Notes: generated from the sequence alone by a model not told the origin. Counted from the stretch's first letter, positions 37,146 to 48,619 are shown. The stretch is 64,000 bases of DNA from Blastococcus haudaquaticus (GCF_900230285.1 NZ_OCNK01000003.1:496001-560000); one strand, 5' to 3'. Numbers and translations are program-made.

Positions 37146-37222
37146 CCTGCACGCACACCTTGGGGTGAGGTCATCCCGCCGGGGGGCGCGGTGGACACGG
37201 TTCCGCCCTGATCATCAGCGGC

Positions 37223-38083
37223 ATGACCGAGGACCTCGACGCCCGCCTCCAGGCGCTGCAGTCCTCCGACGACGTCTACGCGCTGATCGACCTCGGCTGC
37301 GACCTGGCCGACGTCGGGAGACAGACCGACGCCGAGTGGTGCTTCCGTCGCGCCGCCGACCTGGGTGACTCCGTCGCGTCCTTCAACCTCGGCAACGCCC
37401 TCGCGGCGCAGCGGCGGTTCCCGGAGGCCGTGGAGGCGTACGAGGTCGCGCTGGCCGCGGGGGAGCCCGACGCCTGGCGGAACCTGGGCAAGGTCCTGGA
37501 GGACCTCGGCGACCTGGCCGGTGCGATGCGCGCCTACCGCGGCGCCGTCGAGGCCGGCGACCTGGAGGGTGGCCTGCAGCTGGCCTTCCTGCTCCGCGAG
37601 CAGGGAGAGCGGCACGCGGCCATGGACGTGGCCATGGAGATCGCCGCCATGGGCGACCAGGAGGCTGCGGCCGTCGTGGCCTGCTGGCGCTGGTGCGCCA
37701 CCCTCGACCCGACGCTGGAGCCCGACCTCCGTGCCGGGGCCGACCACTTCCCGGCCGCGCGCGCCGACCTGGCGCACCTGCTGCGCGAGACGGGGCGCCA
37801 TGACGAGGCCCGCTTCGTGCTGGAGAGGGGCGCGAAGCTCGGCGAGGCCGTGGCCTGGCTGCCGCTGGGCAACTTCTACGCCGACGTGATGCAGGACGAC
37901 GAGGCGGCGGAGGAGGCCTACCGCGGCGGGATCGCCGCCGGGGAGGCGTACTGCCACCACAACCTGGCCGTCCTCCTCGCCGAGCGGGGCGACTTCGACG
38001 GCGCCGTCGAGCAGTTCCGGCTGGGCGCCGCGGCGGGCGACCAGCTGGCCGCCGAGGCCCTCCGGGAGCTCGAGCACGGCTGA
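37223..38083 (+). CDS. Sel1/TPR-like repeat protein
   Basis: The 286-residue all-helical protein is built of about six to seven degenerate 36-residue repeats, such as AEWCFRRAADLGDSVASFNLG and EAYRGGIAAGEAYCHHNLA, which fit Sel1-like/TPR arrays. Such arrays bind other proteins. There is no signal peptide or membrane segment. It lies just upstream of ppc in the same direction but has no overlap; the function is unknown. Confidence 0.85.
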   Translation: MTEDLDARLQALQSSDDVYALIDLGCDLADVGRQTDAEWCFRRAADLGDSVASFNLGNALAAQRRFPEAVEAYEVALAAGEPDAWRNLGKVLEDLGDLAGAMRAYRGAVEAGDLEGGLQLAFLLREQGERHAAMDVAMEIAAMGDQEAAAVVACWRWCATLDPTLEPDLRAGADHFPAARADLAHLLRETGRHDEARFVLERGAKLGEAVAWLPLGNFYADVMQDDEAAEEAYRGGIAAGEAYCHHNLAVLLAERGDFDGAVEQFRLGAAAGDQLAAEALRELEHG

Positions 38084-38122
38084 CGAGGAACGGGGCGGTA
38101 GCTCGCCGTAACACCGGAGCCG

Positions 38123-38128
38123 GATACT
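38123..38128 (+). promoter_or_regulatory. -10 box, predicted leaderless promoter of ppc
   Basis: GATACT lies exactly 6 nt before the GTG at 38135. This is the best ANACT-type -10 among the leaderless candidates. Confidence 0.45.
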
Positions 38129-38134
38129 GCCCGC

Positions 38135-40939
<2,805 letters not shown>

Positions 40940-40944
40940 CAGGA

Positions 40945-42372
40945 TCAGGCGCGGGCGGCAGCCGCGCGGACGGCGGCCATCAGCGCCTCCCGCTCGTGCA
41001 GCGTGGTGCGCGCCCGTCCCTTGGTCGCGCCCAGCGCGGTCTCGGCCGCGTCGATCGCCCGCCAGTCGTCCAGCAGCACCGGCTCGGCGCCCCGGGCGAC
41101 CAGTTCGTCGACCAGGTCGCCCACCGGCCCCGCGGCGCGCAGCTCCCCGGCCGCGACGTCGGCGAGGAGCGAGGCGACCGTCTCCCGGGCGTCGTGCTTG
41201 TTGTGCCCCACGACCCCGCTGGGCCCGCGCTTGATCCACCCGGCCACGTACTCGCCCGCCGACGGCGACCCGTCGCGGAGCACCCGGCCCGCGTCGTTCG
41301 GCACGGTGCCGCTCCGCTCGTCGACCGGCAGGCCGGGGAGGGGGATGCCGCGGTAGCCGACCGACCGCACCACCAGGTCGGCGGGGAGCACCTCCAGCTC
41401 GCCGGTGCCCATGGCTCGGCCGTCCCCGTCGACGGCGGTGCGCTCCACCTCCACGCCGGCCACCCGGTCGGTGCCCAGCAGCCGCACCGGGCGGCGGAAG
41501 AACCGCAGCCGCAACCGGACCCGGCCGGCGGTGGCGGCGTGATCGGCCCAGCCACGCAGGACCGCCAGGTTGCGGCTGACGACCCGGTCGGCGGCGGCGC
41601 GCTCCTCGCTGCCCGGGTCGAGCTCGAGCTCCGCCGGGTCGACCAGCACGGTGGCGTCGGCCAGCCCGTCGAGCTCGCGGAGCTCCTGGGTGGTGAAGGT
41701 GGCCTGCGCCGGTCCGCGGCGGCCGAGGACCGTGACCTCCTCGACCGGCGCGGCCGCCAGCACGTCGAGCACGTGCTGGGGCATGTCGGTCGGGTCGAGC
41801 TCCTCCGGCGTCCGGGACAGCACCCGCGCGACGTCCAGGGCCACGTTCCCGACGCCCACGACGACGACCGACCGCACGCCGGTCAGCGCCGCCTCGACGC
41901 GGGCGCGGTCGGCGTCGGGGTGGCCGGTGTACCAGGCGACGAGGTCGGTGGCGGCGAGGCTGCCGGGGAGGTCCTCGCCCTCGATGCCGAGCTGGCGGTC
42001 GAGCGAGGCGCCGTAGGTGTAGATGACCGCGTCGACGTGCCGCCGCAGCTCGTCGAGGGGGATGTCGACACCGACGTCCACGTTCCCCACGAAGCGCACC
42101 AGCGGGTGCTCCAGGCTGTGGTGGAGGGTGTCGCGGATCGCCCGCATCTTGGGGTGGTCGGGCGCGATGCCGTGACGCACGAGGCCGAACGGCGTCGGCA
42201 GCCGGTCGATCAGGTCGACGGCGACGGGGACGGCGTCCTGCCGGGTCAGGGCGTCCGCGGCGTAGATGCCGGCGGGACCCGCGCCGACGACGGCGACCCG
42301 CAGCGGGTGCCGTGCCGACGGGGGAGGCGCCGACGGGGGAGGAGGCGAACCGTCGACGGACACGACTGGCAT
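40945..42372 (-). CDS. fprA: ferredoxin/adrenodoxin-type NADP+ reductase (FprA-like)
   Basis: The 475-residue flavoenzyme has an FAD-binding VAVVGAGPAGIYAA (about 25-38), FGLVRHGIAPDHP, a second dinucleotide motif VVVVGVGNVALDVAR for NADPH, and the C-terminal YVAGWIKRGPSGVVGHNKHDA, characteristic of adrenodoxin-reductase-like FprA. It transfers electrons between NADPH and ferredoxin. It lacks the N-terminal ferredoxin domain of mycobacterial FprB, although the neighbourhood is similar. The first 22 residues are a Pro/Ser-rich tail. Confidence 0.93.
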   Translation of the reverse strand: MPVVSVDGSPPPPSAPPPSARHPLRVAVVGAGPAGIYAADALTRQDAVPVAVDLIDRLPTPFGLVRHGIAPDHPKMRAIRDTLHHSLEHPLVRFVGNVDVGVDIPLDELRRHVDAVIYTYGASLDRQLGIEGEDLPGSLAATDLVAWYTGHPDADRARVEAALTGVRSVVVVGVGNVALDVARVLSRTPEELDPTDMPQHVLDVLAAAPVEEVTVLGRRGPAQATFTTQELRELDGLADATVLVDPAELELDPGSEERAAADRVVSRNLAVLRGWADHAATAGRVRLRLRFFRRPVRLLGTDRVAGVEVERTAVDGDGRAMGTGELEVLPADLVVRSVGYRGIPLPGLPVDERSGTVPNDAGRVLRDGSPSAGEYVAGWIKRGPSGVVGHNKHDARETVASLLADVAAGELRAAGPVGDLVDELVARGAEPVLLDDWRAIDAAETALGATKGRARTTLHEREALMAAVRAAAARA

Positions 42373-42434
42373 CCTGACCCCGCCCGGGCCGTCAGCACCA
42401 GAGCAACGGCCCGATCACCGTCCCGGAGGTCCGC

Positions 42435-42743
42435 GTGTCCGTCGTCGTCGTCGCCACCATCATCCCGAAGCCCGACCAGGTCGACGCCGTCCGGGACGCG
42501 ATCCTGGCCGCCGTCCCGAAGGTGCACGCCGAGCCGGGCTGCGAGCTGTACGCGCTGCACGAGGGCGACGGGCGGTTCGTCATGGTCGAGCGCTGGGAGA
42601 GCGTCGAGGCCCTGAAGGTGCACGGGCGGGCGGAGGCGCTCACCACGCTCGGCGGAGAGCTCGCCGACAAGCTGGCCGGCCCGCTGGACGTGCAGCGGCT
42701 CACCGCCGTGCCGGCGGGTGACCCCGACAAGGGCGCGCTCTAG
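42435..42743 (+). CDS. antibiotic biosynthesis monooxygenase (ABM) domain protein
   Basis: The 102-residue ferredoxin-like-fold protein has the ABM pattern: VATIIPKPDQVDAVRDAIL, HAEPGCELYALHEGDGRFVMVERWES and HG---ALTTLGGELADKL. Such small dimers act as quinol or heme-type oxygenases, or have unknown roles. The GTG follows GGAGGTCCGC, a strong ribosome binding site. It is divergent from fprA and converges on the secreted protein gene. Confidence 0.88.
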   Translation: MSVVVVATIIPKPDQVDAVRDAILAAVPKVHAEPGCELYALHEGDGRFVMVERWESVEALKVHGRAEALTTLGGELADKLAGPLDVQRLTAVPAGDPDKGAL

Positions 42744-42747
42744 CCGG

Positions 42748-43557
42748 TCACCGGCAGGACGCGTTCCGGTCCCACTCGTCGCGGACGTACTGGCTGAGCA
42801 CCACGTCGCCGTCGGGCACGAGAGGCTCCTCGTCGCAGGCATCCTCGGCCTGGTCGGCGGTCACCGAGCCGGCCAGCCAGCTGTCCAGGCCCGCGAGGAC
42901 GCTGTCCTCGTCGACGCTGCCGACGATCTGCGCCCACTGCTGCCCGGTGGAGTAGACCCCCACCTCGGCGTCCCGGGAGTGCAGGTACTCGGTCATGCCC
43001 TCGACCGTCGCGCGGTTGCGCGCCAGTGCGTCGACGGAGCCGGACTGCCAGGTGTTCATGGTCTCGACGTCCAGCCACCACATGTAGCGGGACGGCTGGC
43101 TGTCCACCCGGGCGGCGCGGGCCGCGGGTGTGAAGAAGGACAGGACGCTGTTCTGGGCACGCTCCCAGCCGTACTGCCACGAGCAGGCGGTCGAGTTCGT
43201 GCCGTCGCACACGCCGTACGGGGTGGCACCGCTCTCGGGCCACGTCGTGACCTCGCCCAGCAGGTGTCCGGGGTTGGCGGTGTTCAGGTAGACCTGGGCG
43301 CGCGGCTGGTCGTCCACCTCGCCGGAGGACTCCCACGCCCAGGTCAGCTGCTCCTGCAGGCAGGGGTTGGCCCGGGTGGACAGGCCACCGTTGACCCCGA
43401 CGACGGCGAAGGCGCGGTCGCGGGGGAGGTCGGTGCCGCACTGCGGGTGGCTGACGTCGTAGCCGACGGTGGTGTCCGCCGAGGCGACGCCGGGCACGGC
43501 GACGGCCGCCACCGCCCCCACGGCGATGACGGCGATCCTCCACGCTGACGATGCCAT
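42748..43557 (-). CDS. secreted GH25-like/DUF1906-like protein
   Basis: The 269-residue protein has a signal peptide (MASSAWRIAVIAVGAVAAVAVPGVASA, cleavage after ASA) and a mature TIM-barrel-like domain starting GYDVSHPQCGTDLP. WWLDVETMNTW and a GVYSTGQQW segment resemble lysozyme-like (GH25) barrels. Several cysteines (about six) suggest disulfides outside the cell. A cell-wall role is inferred. The ATG at 43557 is chosen over a TTG three codons earlier because TACGTT lies 7 nt upstream, consistent with a leaderless transcript. Confidence 0.8.
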   Translation of the reverse strand: MASSAWRIAVIAVGAVAAVAVPGVASADTTVGYDVSHPQCGTDLPRDRAFAVVGVNGGLSTRANPCLQEQLTWAWESSGEVDDQPRAQVYLNTANPGHLLGEVTTWPESGATPYGVCDGTNSTACSWQYGWERAQNSVLSFFTPAARAARVDSQPSRYMWWLDVETMNTWQSGSVDALARNRATVEGMTEYLHSRDAEVGVYSTGQQWAQIVGSVDEDSVLAGLDSWLAGSVTADQAEDACDEEPLVPDGDVVLSQYVRDEWDRNASCR

Positions 43558-43564
43558 CCGCGGC

Positions 43565-43570
43565 AACGTA
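43565..43570 (-). promoter_or_regulatory. -10 box, predicted leaderless promoter of the secreted protein
   Basis: TACGTT on the minus strand, 7 nt before the ATG at 43557. Confidence 0.42.
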
Positions 43571-43663
43571 CACGGGCTCCCTGGGCGGTGCCGAGTCCTA
43601 CCGGGTGCCGGTTGCCACCTGCGGGTGGGATCGGAACGCGCGCTGGTGGGGGCTCGTCCGGGG

Positions 43664-44473
43664 TCATACCGCCTGGCAGACGGGGCACCAGTAGAGGTTG
43701 CGCCCCACCATCACCTCGGTGCGGATCCCGGTGCCGCAGACCCGGCAGGGCAGGCCGGTTCGCCGGTACACGTAGTGGGCGTCGTCGCGCTGCACGGCGC
43801 CCCGCTTGCGCGCCCGGTCCTCCGGCCGGGTGGTGACGATCCGGCCCATCCGGACGCCGGAGCGCATCAGGGTGACCAGGTCGGCCCACATGGCCTGCCA
43901 GAGCGCCGCATCGACGTCCCGGCCGGGGCGGAACGGTGAGACCCCGTGCCGGAACAGCAGCTCGGCCCGGTAGACGTTGCCGACGCCGGCCAGCACCGAC
44001 TGGTCCATGAGCAGGGCGCCGATCGCCGTCCGGCTGCCGGAGATCCGGCGGTGCGCGACGGCGCCGTCGGCCCGGGGCCGCAGCGGGTCGGGACCCAGCC
44101 GGTCGAGGATCGCCTGCACCTCGGGCTCGGCCAGCACCTCGCACGCGGTCGGGCCCCGCAGGTCCGTCCAGACGACGGCGCCGTCGGACCCCTCGGCGGT
44201 CCAGCGCATCCGCAGCGCGCCCTTGACCGGCGGCGGGTCGCCCGTGCCGCCCACGAAGGTGCCGTAGAGCCCCAGGTGCACGTGCAGGGTGTCCCCGCCG
44301 AAGTCGGCGAACAGGTGCTTGCCGTAGGAGAAGACCTCCCGGAGCACCCGTCCGTCGAGCAGGGCCGCACCGGCGGCGAACCGGCCCTGCGGGCTCGTGA
44401 CGTGGACCGGGCGCCCGGCGAAGGTCTGCTGCTGCTCACGGGCCAGGCGGTACAGCGTGTGCCCCTCAGGCAC
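43664..44473 (-). CDS. nei: Fpg/Nei family DNA glycosylase (Nei1-like)
   Basis: The 269-residue bifunctional glycosylase/AP lyase removes oxidised bases. The N-terminal MPEGHT gives the catalytic Pro and Glu after Met removal. GKHLFADFGG contains the conserved Lys, DQSVLAGVGNVYRAELLF the helix-two-turn-helix, and CRVCGTGIRTEV with WCPVCQ the C-terminal zinc finger. The wording resembles mycobacterial Nei1 (Rv2464c). It lies 21 bp downstream of a photolyase gene on the same strand, forming a small repair pair. Confidence 0.93.
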   Translation of the reverse strand: MPEGHTLYRLAREQQQTFAGRPVHVTSPQGRFAAGAALLDGRVLREVFSYGKHLFADFGGDTLHVHLGLYGTFVGGTGDPPPVKGALRMRWTAEGSDGAVVWTDLRGPTACEVLAEPEVQAILDRLGPDPLRPRADGAVAHRRISGSRTAIGALLMDQSVLAGVGNVYRAELLFRHGVSPFRPGRDVDAALWQAMWADLVTLMRSGVRMGRIVTTRPEDRARKRGAVQRDDAHYVYRRTGLPCRVCGTGIRTEVMVGRNLYWCPVCQAV

Positions 44474-44494
44474 GGGGGCCCCTCCGGATCCCGG

Positions 44495-45868
44495 TCACGC
44501 GGACCGCACCTGCTGGTAGCGGGCGAGCGCGACCTCGCGCTCGGCGGCGTGGTCGACGACGGGCTCCGGGTAGCCGGCGGGGACGCCGCCGGGCGCCAGC
44601 CACGGCTCGTGCACGAAGGCTCCGGGGACGTCGCGCAGCTCGGGCACCCAGCGGCGCACGTACTCGCCCTCGGGGTCGAACTGCTTGCCCTGCCGGGTCG
44701 GGTTGAAGACGCGGTAGTAGGGCGAGGCGTCGGTCCCGGTGCCGGCCACCCACTGCCAGCCGTGGTTGTTGCTCGCCAGGTCGCCGTCGACCAGGTGCTG
44801 GAGGAAGTGCCGCGCGCCTCGTCGCCAGTCCAGGTGCAGGTCCTTGACCAGGAAGGAGGCGACGATCATCCGCACCCTGTTGTGCACGTAGGCCTCGCCG
44901 AGCAACTGGCGCATCCCCGCGTCGACGATCGGGTAGCCGGTGCGGCCCTCCGCCCACGCGTCGTACAGGGCGTCGGCCTCGGGCCCGCTGTCGTACTCGA
45001 TGGACCCGGTGCGGCCGTCGAGCGGCTCGCGCGCCGACTCGGGGCGGTGCCACACGACGTCGGCGTAGAACTCGCGCCAGGCCAGCTCGTCGGTGAAGCG
45101 GCGCACCGCCTCCTCGCCGTCGTCGCTGCCTGCGAGGTCGGCCAGCAGGGTGCGCGGGTGGACGCAGCCGTACTTCAGGTAGGCCGACAGCCGGCTGGTG
45201 CCGGCGGTGGCCGGGCGGTTGCGGTCCTCCGGGTACGCGGAGAGCAGCTCGTCGCGGAAGTGCGCCCAGGCGGCGAGCGCCGCCTCCTCTCCCGCAGGGG
45301 GGAGCTGCACGCCGTCGAGGTCCTGGGCCGGCGGCAGGCCGTCCGAGGGGGCTCCGCGGTGCCACGGAACCGCGTCCGGCCGGGGCGCGGGGGAGCGCCA
45401 GCCGTGCTCGCGCCAGGCGCGGGCGAAGGGGGAGAAGACCTTGAACGGCTCGCCGTCGGCCTTCGTCACCCGGCCCGGCGTGACCGCGTACGGGGACCCG
45501 GTGCGGACGAGCTCCACCTCGCCCAGGGCCCGGTCGACGGCCTCGTCCCGACGGCGGCCGTAGGGGCCCGCGTCGGCGGACACGTGCACCGAGTCCGCGC
45601 CGACCTCGGCGGCCAGCGCCGGGACGACCTCGGCGGGGTCGCCCGTCCGGATCACCAGCGGCGCCCCGTCGAGCGACTCCTGCAGGGAGGCCAGGCAGTC
45701 GCGCAGGAACTGGCGGCGCGGGGCGCCGGCCGGCCCGAACAGCCGCGGATCGACCACGAAGACCGGCAGGACCGAACCGTGCGACCCGGCGGCGTCGACG
45801 GCCGCGAGGAGTGCGGGATGGTCGGCCAGTCGCAGGTCGCGGCGGAACCACAGCAGCGACGTCGGCAC
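44495..45868 (-). CDS. phr: deoxyribodipyrimidine photolyase (class I CPD type)
   Basis: The 457-residue flavoprotein has an N-terminal antenna-binding Rossmann domain (LLWFRRDLRLADHPAL) and a C-terminal FAD-binding helical domain. The latter carries TSRLSAYLKYGCVHPR, LAWREFYADV, GYPIVDAGMRQLL, YVHNRVRMIVASFLVKDL and WQWVAGTGTDASPYYRVFNPTRQGKQFDP. It repairs UV-induced cyclobutane dimers with light. The GTG start at 45868 is 6 nt after TACGCT, so it is probably leaderless and drives the downstream nei gene too. Confidence 0.94.
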   Translation of the reverse strand: MPTSLLWFRRDLRLADHPALLAAVDAAGSHGSVLPVFVVDPRLFGPAGAPRRQFLRDCLASLQESLDGAPLVIRTGDPAEVVPALAAEVGADSVHVSADAGPYGRRRDEAVDRALGEVELVRTGSPYAVTPGRVTKADGEPFKVFSPFARAWREHGWRSPAPRPDAVPWHRGAPSDGLPPAQDLDGVQLPPAGEEAALAAWAHFRDELLSAYPEDRNRPATAGTSRLSAYLKYGCVHPRTLLADLAGSDDGEEAVRRFTDELAWREFYADVVWHRPESAREPLDGRTGSIEYDSGPEADALYDAWAEGRTGYPIVDAGMRQLLGEAYVHNRVRMIVASFLVKDLHLDWRRGARHFLQHLVDGDLASNNHGWQWVAGTGTDASPYYRVFNPTRQGKQFDPEGEYVRRWVPELRDVPGAFVHEPWLAPGGVPAGYPEPVVDHAAEREVALARYQQVRSA

Positions 45869-45874
45869 CTGCGG

Positions 45875-45880
45875 AGCGTA
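45875..45880 (-). promoter_or_regulatory. -10 box, predicted leaderless promoter of phr
   Basis: TACGCT on the minus strand, 6 nt before the GTG at 45868. Confidence 0.45.
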
Positions 45881-45904
45881 GGCAGGTCCCGGACCTGCCG
45901 CAGA

Positions 45905-46225
45905 TCAGCGGTCGGCGGTGGCCAGACCGAAGTGGGGTCGGTCGTCGTCGGCGACGAGGTCGACCAGCTCGGGATGCTGCTGGATGTAGCGGCGGATGAA
46001 GGAGCAGTACGGGAGGACGGTGAGCCCGCGCTCGCGGGCGGCGTCGAGGACGCCGGCGACCAGCGTCGTGCCGATGCCCTGGCCTCCGACACCGGGGTCG
46101 ACCTCGGTGTGCGGGAGGGTCATCGTCGTGCCGTCGACGTGGTAGCTGGCCAGACCGACGACCCGGCCGTCGAGCCGGATCTCGAAGCGTCCCCTCTCCG
46201 GGACGTCCACCACCTGCGTGTCCAT
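45905..46225 (-). CDS. small GNAT-type N-acetyltransferase
   Basis: The 106-residue protein belongs to the minimal GNAT group (COG2388/Acetyltransf_CG type): RFEIRLDGRVVGLASYHVDG, TEVDPGVGGQGIGTTLVAGVLDAARERG with the acetyl-CoA binding GGQGIG loop, and VLPYCSFIRRYIQQHPEL at the end. The substrate is unknown. The ATG follows GGAGGGGGCGAGGACG. Confidence 0.9.
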   Translation of the reverse strand: MDTQVVDVPERGRFEIRLDGRVVGLASYHVDGTTMTLPHTEVDPGVGGQGIGTTLVAGVLDAARERGLTVLPYCSFIRRYIQQHPELVDLVADDDRPHFGLATADR

Positions 46226-46360
46226 CGTCCTCGCCCCCTCCGTCTCCCGGCGCCGTTGCCGGAGCCCGACGTGTACCCGGAACGGTAGCCCCGCGATGCG
46301 TCGGTTCGTCTCACGTGTGGTGACGAGTCGGGTGTGACGCGTGTTCCCGGAGGCACCCGA

Positions 46361-46366
46361 TAGCCT
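46361..46366 (+). promoter_or_regulatory. -10 box candidate for tRNA-Arg
   Basis: TAGCCT, 40 nt before the mature 5' end of the tRNA. The -35 is not convincing (TGACGC at 20-nt spacing). Confidence 0.35.
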
Positions 46367-46406
46367 CTCCGCATCGGCGCGGCGGCCACGGGCCGTCGCG
46401 TGCTGA

Positions 46407-46482
46407 GCCCCCGTAGCTCAGGGGATAGAGCATCGGTTTCCTAAACCGTGTGCCGCAGGTTCGAATCCTGCCGGGGGCACCA
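46407..46482 (+). tRNA. tRNA-Arg (anticodon CCT)
   Basis: A complete cloverleaf of 76 nt with encoded CCA. Acceptor GCCCCCG pairs with CGGGGGC; D stem GCTC/GAGC; anticodon loop TTCCTAA gives CCU, reading AGG; T arm GCAGG-TTCGAAT-CCTGC. The outermost anticodon-stem pair appears as T-T, a mild irregularity. Confidence 0.95.
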
Positions 46483-46518
46483 CACATCCGACGGCGCGCG
46501 CGGTCGCGCGGCGTGCCA

Positions 46519-46577
46519 CCGATGAGTCCGCCCACGTCGGCCGGTCTGCTCCTGGACAGGGACGACCGACTCATCGG
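46519..46577. repeat. inverted repeat between tRNA-Arg and the DHFR-like gene
   Basis: CCGATGAGTC (46519-46528) and GACTCATCGG (46568-46577) are perfect 10-bp complements around a 39-nt region that also has a GGTC/GACC inner stem. The right arm ends about 9 nt before the ATG at 46587, next to its GGGAGCAGGG ribosome binding site. It may terminate the tRNA transcript or structure the gene leader. Confidence 0.5.
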
Positions 46578-46586
46578 GAGCAGGGC

Positions 46587-47234
46587 ATGGGGCTCATCCA
46601 CATCGAGATGTTCGCGACGCTCGACCTCGTCGGGCAGGCGCCCGGCGGCCCCGAGGAGGACCCGGAGGGCGGGTTCCCGTTCGGCGGCTGGCAGGCGCCG
46701 CTCTTCGACGACGTCGCCGGGGCGCAGGTCCTCGCCGCGTACGAGGGCACCGACGCCCTGCTGCTCGGCCGCCGGACCTACGACATCTTCGCCGCGTACT
46801 GGCCGCACCAGGAGGGTGGTGACGACGACGACATCGCCACGCTCTTCAACCGCGTCCCGAAGTACGTGGCGTCCCGTGGCAGGCCCGACCTCTCCTGGGC
46901 CGGGTCGCAGCAGCTCGGCCCGGACCTGCCCGCCGCGGTCCGGGAGGTCCGGGACCGGCACGAGCACGTGAAGGTCGTCGGGAGTCTGGACCTGGTGCAG
47001 ACCCTCCTGCGCGAGAAGCTCTTCGACCGGCTGGACCTGTGGGTGCACCCGGTCGTGCTCGGCGTCGGCAAGAAGGTGTTCGACGGGGGCGCGGTGCCCA
47101 CGAACATCACGCTCCTCGAACCGCCGACGGCCGGCCCGAAGGGCACCGTCTACCTGCGCTACGGGCTGGCCGAGGGCGTGCCGGGCACCGGGGACATGGC
47201 GGCACCCGACCGCGGGGTCGGTATCACCACGTGA
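46587..47234 (+). CDS. dihydrofolate reductase family protein (RibD C-terminal type)
   Basis: The 215-residue protein has the DHFR/RibD fold: MFATLDLVGQAPGG start, GTDALLLGRRTYDIFAAYWP, RDRHEHVKVVGSLDLVQTLL and VLGVGKKVFDGG. It probably binds NAD(P)H and reduces a small heterocycle; the true substrate is unknown. A hairpin lies at its start. No operon partner is obvious, although the maleylpyruvate isomerase-like gene follows 47 bp downstream. Confidence 0.9.
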   Translation: MGLIHIEMFATLDLVGQAPGGPEEDPEGGFPFGGWQAPLFDDVAGAQVLAAYEGTDALLLGRRTYDIFAAYWPHQEGGDDDDIATLFNRVPKYVASRGRPDLSWAGSQQLGPDLPAAVREVRDRHEHVKVVGSLDLVQTLLREKLFDRLDLWVHPVVLGVGKKVFDGGAVPTNITLLEPPTAGPKGTVYLRYGLAEGVPGTGDMAAPDRGVGITT

Positions 47235-47281
47235 TCCCCGCCGTGCCAGTCTTGCCGCCGACCGGACCTGGAGGAGCGACC

Positions 47282-47878
47282 GTGACCGACCCGCAGTCCT
47301 GGGTGGCGTCGACCTACGACGGCCTCGCCGACCTGCTCGCCTCCGCGCCCGAGGACACCTGGGACGCGCCGACGCTGTGCGAGGGCTGGCAGGTACGCCA
47401 CGTGGTCGCGCACGTGGCGATGCCGGTGCGGCTGACCCCGGAGCAGTTCGGGGCCGAGATGGCGGCGGCCGGAGGCGACTTCGGCGTGCTGTCCGACACC
47501 GTGGCCGCGCGCGACGCCGCCCTGCCGGTGACCGACCAGTTGGCCGCGCTGCGTTCCCCGCGACTGCACGCGTGGGAGCCGCCCGGCGGTGGCGCTGCGG
47601 GTGCGCTCAGCCACGCCGTCATCCACTCCCTCGACGTCACCGTCGGGCTCGGCCGGCCGTCGGTCGCGCCGCCCGACGCCGTGGTCGCCGTCCTCGACCA
47701 GCTCACCGCCGTCGACGGGGCGTTCTTCGGCATCGAACTGAGCGGTGTCCGCCTCGAGGCGGCCGACGCCGACTGGAGCTGGGGGAGCGGCGACGTCGTG
47801 CGCGCCGACGCCGGATCCCTGGTGGCACTCCTGGGCGGCCGCACCCTGCCCGACGGCCGTTCCCTGCCGCGCGGCTGA
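47282..47878 (+). CDS. maleylpyruvate isomerase family (DinB-like, mycothiol type) protein
   Basis: The 198-residue helical-bundle protein matches the mycothiol-dependent maleylpyruvate isomerase N-terminal family: LLASAPEDTWDAPTLCEGWQVRHVVAHVA, with the His pair and a later AVIHSLDVTVGLG that may bind a divalent metal. These proteins probably use mycothiol in thiol transfer or detoxification; the exact role is unknown. The GTG follows GGAGGAGCGACC. Confidence 0.87.
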   Translation: MTDPQSWVASTYDGLADLLASAPEDTWDAPTLCEGWQVRHVVAHVAMPVRLTPEQFGAEMAAAGGDFGVLSDTVAARDAALPVTDQLAALRSPRLHAWEPPGGGAAGALSHAVIHSLDVTVGLGRPSVAPPDAVVAVLDQLTAVDGAFFGIELSGVRLEAADADWSWGSGDVVRADAGSLVALLGGRTLPDGRSLPRG

Positions 47879-47885
47879 GCCGCGG

Positions 47886-48518
47886 TCACGTCCGCCGGAC
47901 GGCGCGCACGACGACGTCGTGCAGGGTGACCTCCCGGCTCCCCGGGCCGGTCAGCGTGCGCTGCGCCTCCTCGGCGGTGGCGACGTCCCACTCGGCCCGG
48001 TCCAGACGCGCCGTGACGGCTGCGGCGGTGACCGACGCCTCGGCCGGCGGGTGGTCACCGTGCTCGTGGCCTCCGGCACCGTGCCCGTGCAGGTGGCCGA
48101 CGATCAGCAGCGTGCCGCCGGGAGCCACCCACCCGGCGATGCGGTCGTAGAAGTCCAGTTGCGGCATGGCCGGGTGGGCGTAGTGGGTGGTGACCAGGTC
48201 GAACCGCTCGCCCGGTTCCCAGACGCCCAGGTCCGCCTCCACCCAGCGCACCCGCTCGGCAGTTCCGCTCGCCGCGGCCCGCTCGGCGGCGCGGGCGAGG
48301 GCCTCGCCCGAGATGTCCGCTGCGGTCACCTCCCAGCCGTGCGTGGCGAGCCAGATCGCCTCGGCCCCGGCGCCGCATCCGGCGTCGAGGGCCGTGCCCG
48401 GGACCAGGTCGCCGACCTCCCGTGCCAGGTACGGGCTGGGCGGGTTGCCGCTCATGGCGCCGGCCTCGTCCCGGTGCCAGTGCTGTTCCCAGTAGTCCTG
48501 GTCGAACGCGTGCGTCAT
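47886..48518 (-). CDS. class I SAM-dependent methyltransferase
   Basis: The 210-residue methyltransferase has SAM-binding motif I ALDAGCGAGAEAIWLA, motif II acidic residue in VTAADISGEAL, and WVEADLGVWEP. The start HAFDQDYWEQHWHR is common in actinobacterial homologues. A His/Gly-rich loop (HLHGHGAGGHEHGDH) near residue 145 could bind metal; this is unusual. The substrate is unknown. The ATG follows AAGGAGATGCACGG. Confidence 0.9.
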   Translation of the reverse strand: MTHAFDQDYWEQHWHRDEAGAMSGNPPSPYLAREVGDLVPGTALDAGCGAGAEAIWLATHGWEVTAADISGEALARAAERAAASGTAERVRWVEADLGVWEPGERFDLVTTHYAHPAMPQLDFYDRIAGWVAPGGTLLIVGHLHGHGAGGHEHGDHPPAEASVTAAAVTARLDRAEWDVATAEEAQRTLTGPGSREVTLHDVVVRAVRRT

Positions 48519-48619
48519 CCGTGCATCTCCTTGTCGCGGGCCGGCCCCGATCGTGCGGGCGGCTGTGCGATATCGGCAACCACGTTTGCCGAAATGGAGA
48601 ATGGTCGTACGGCTCCGCC

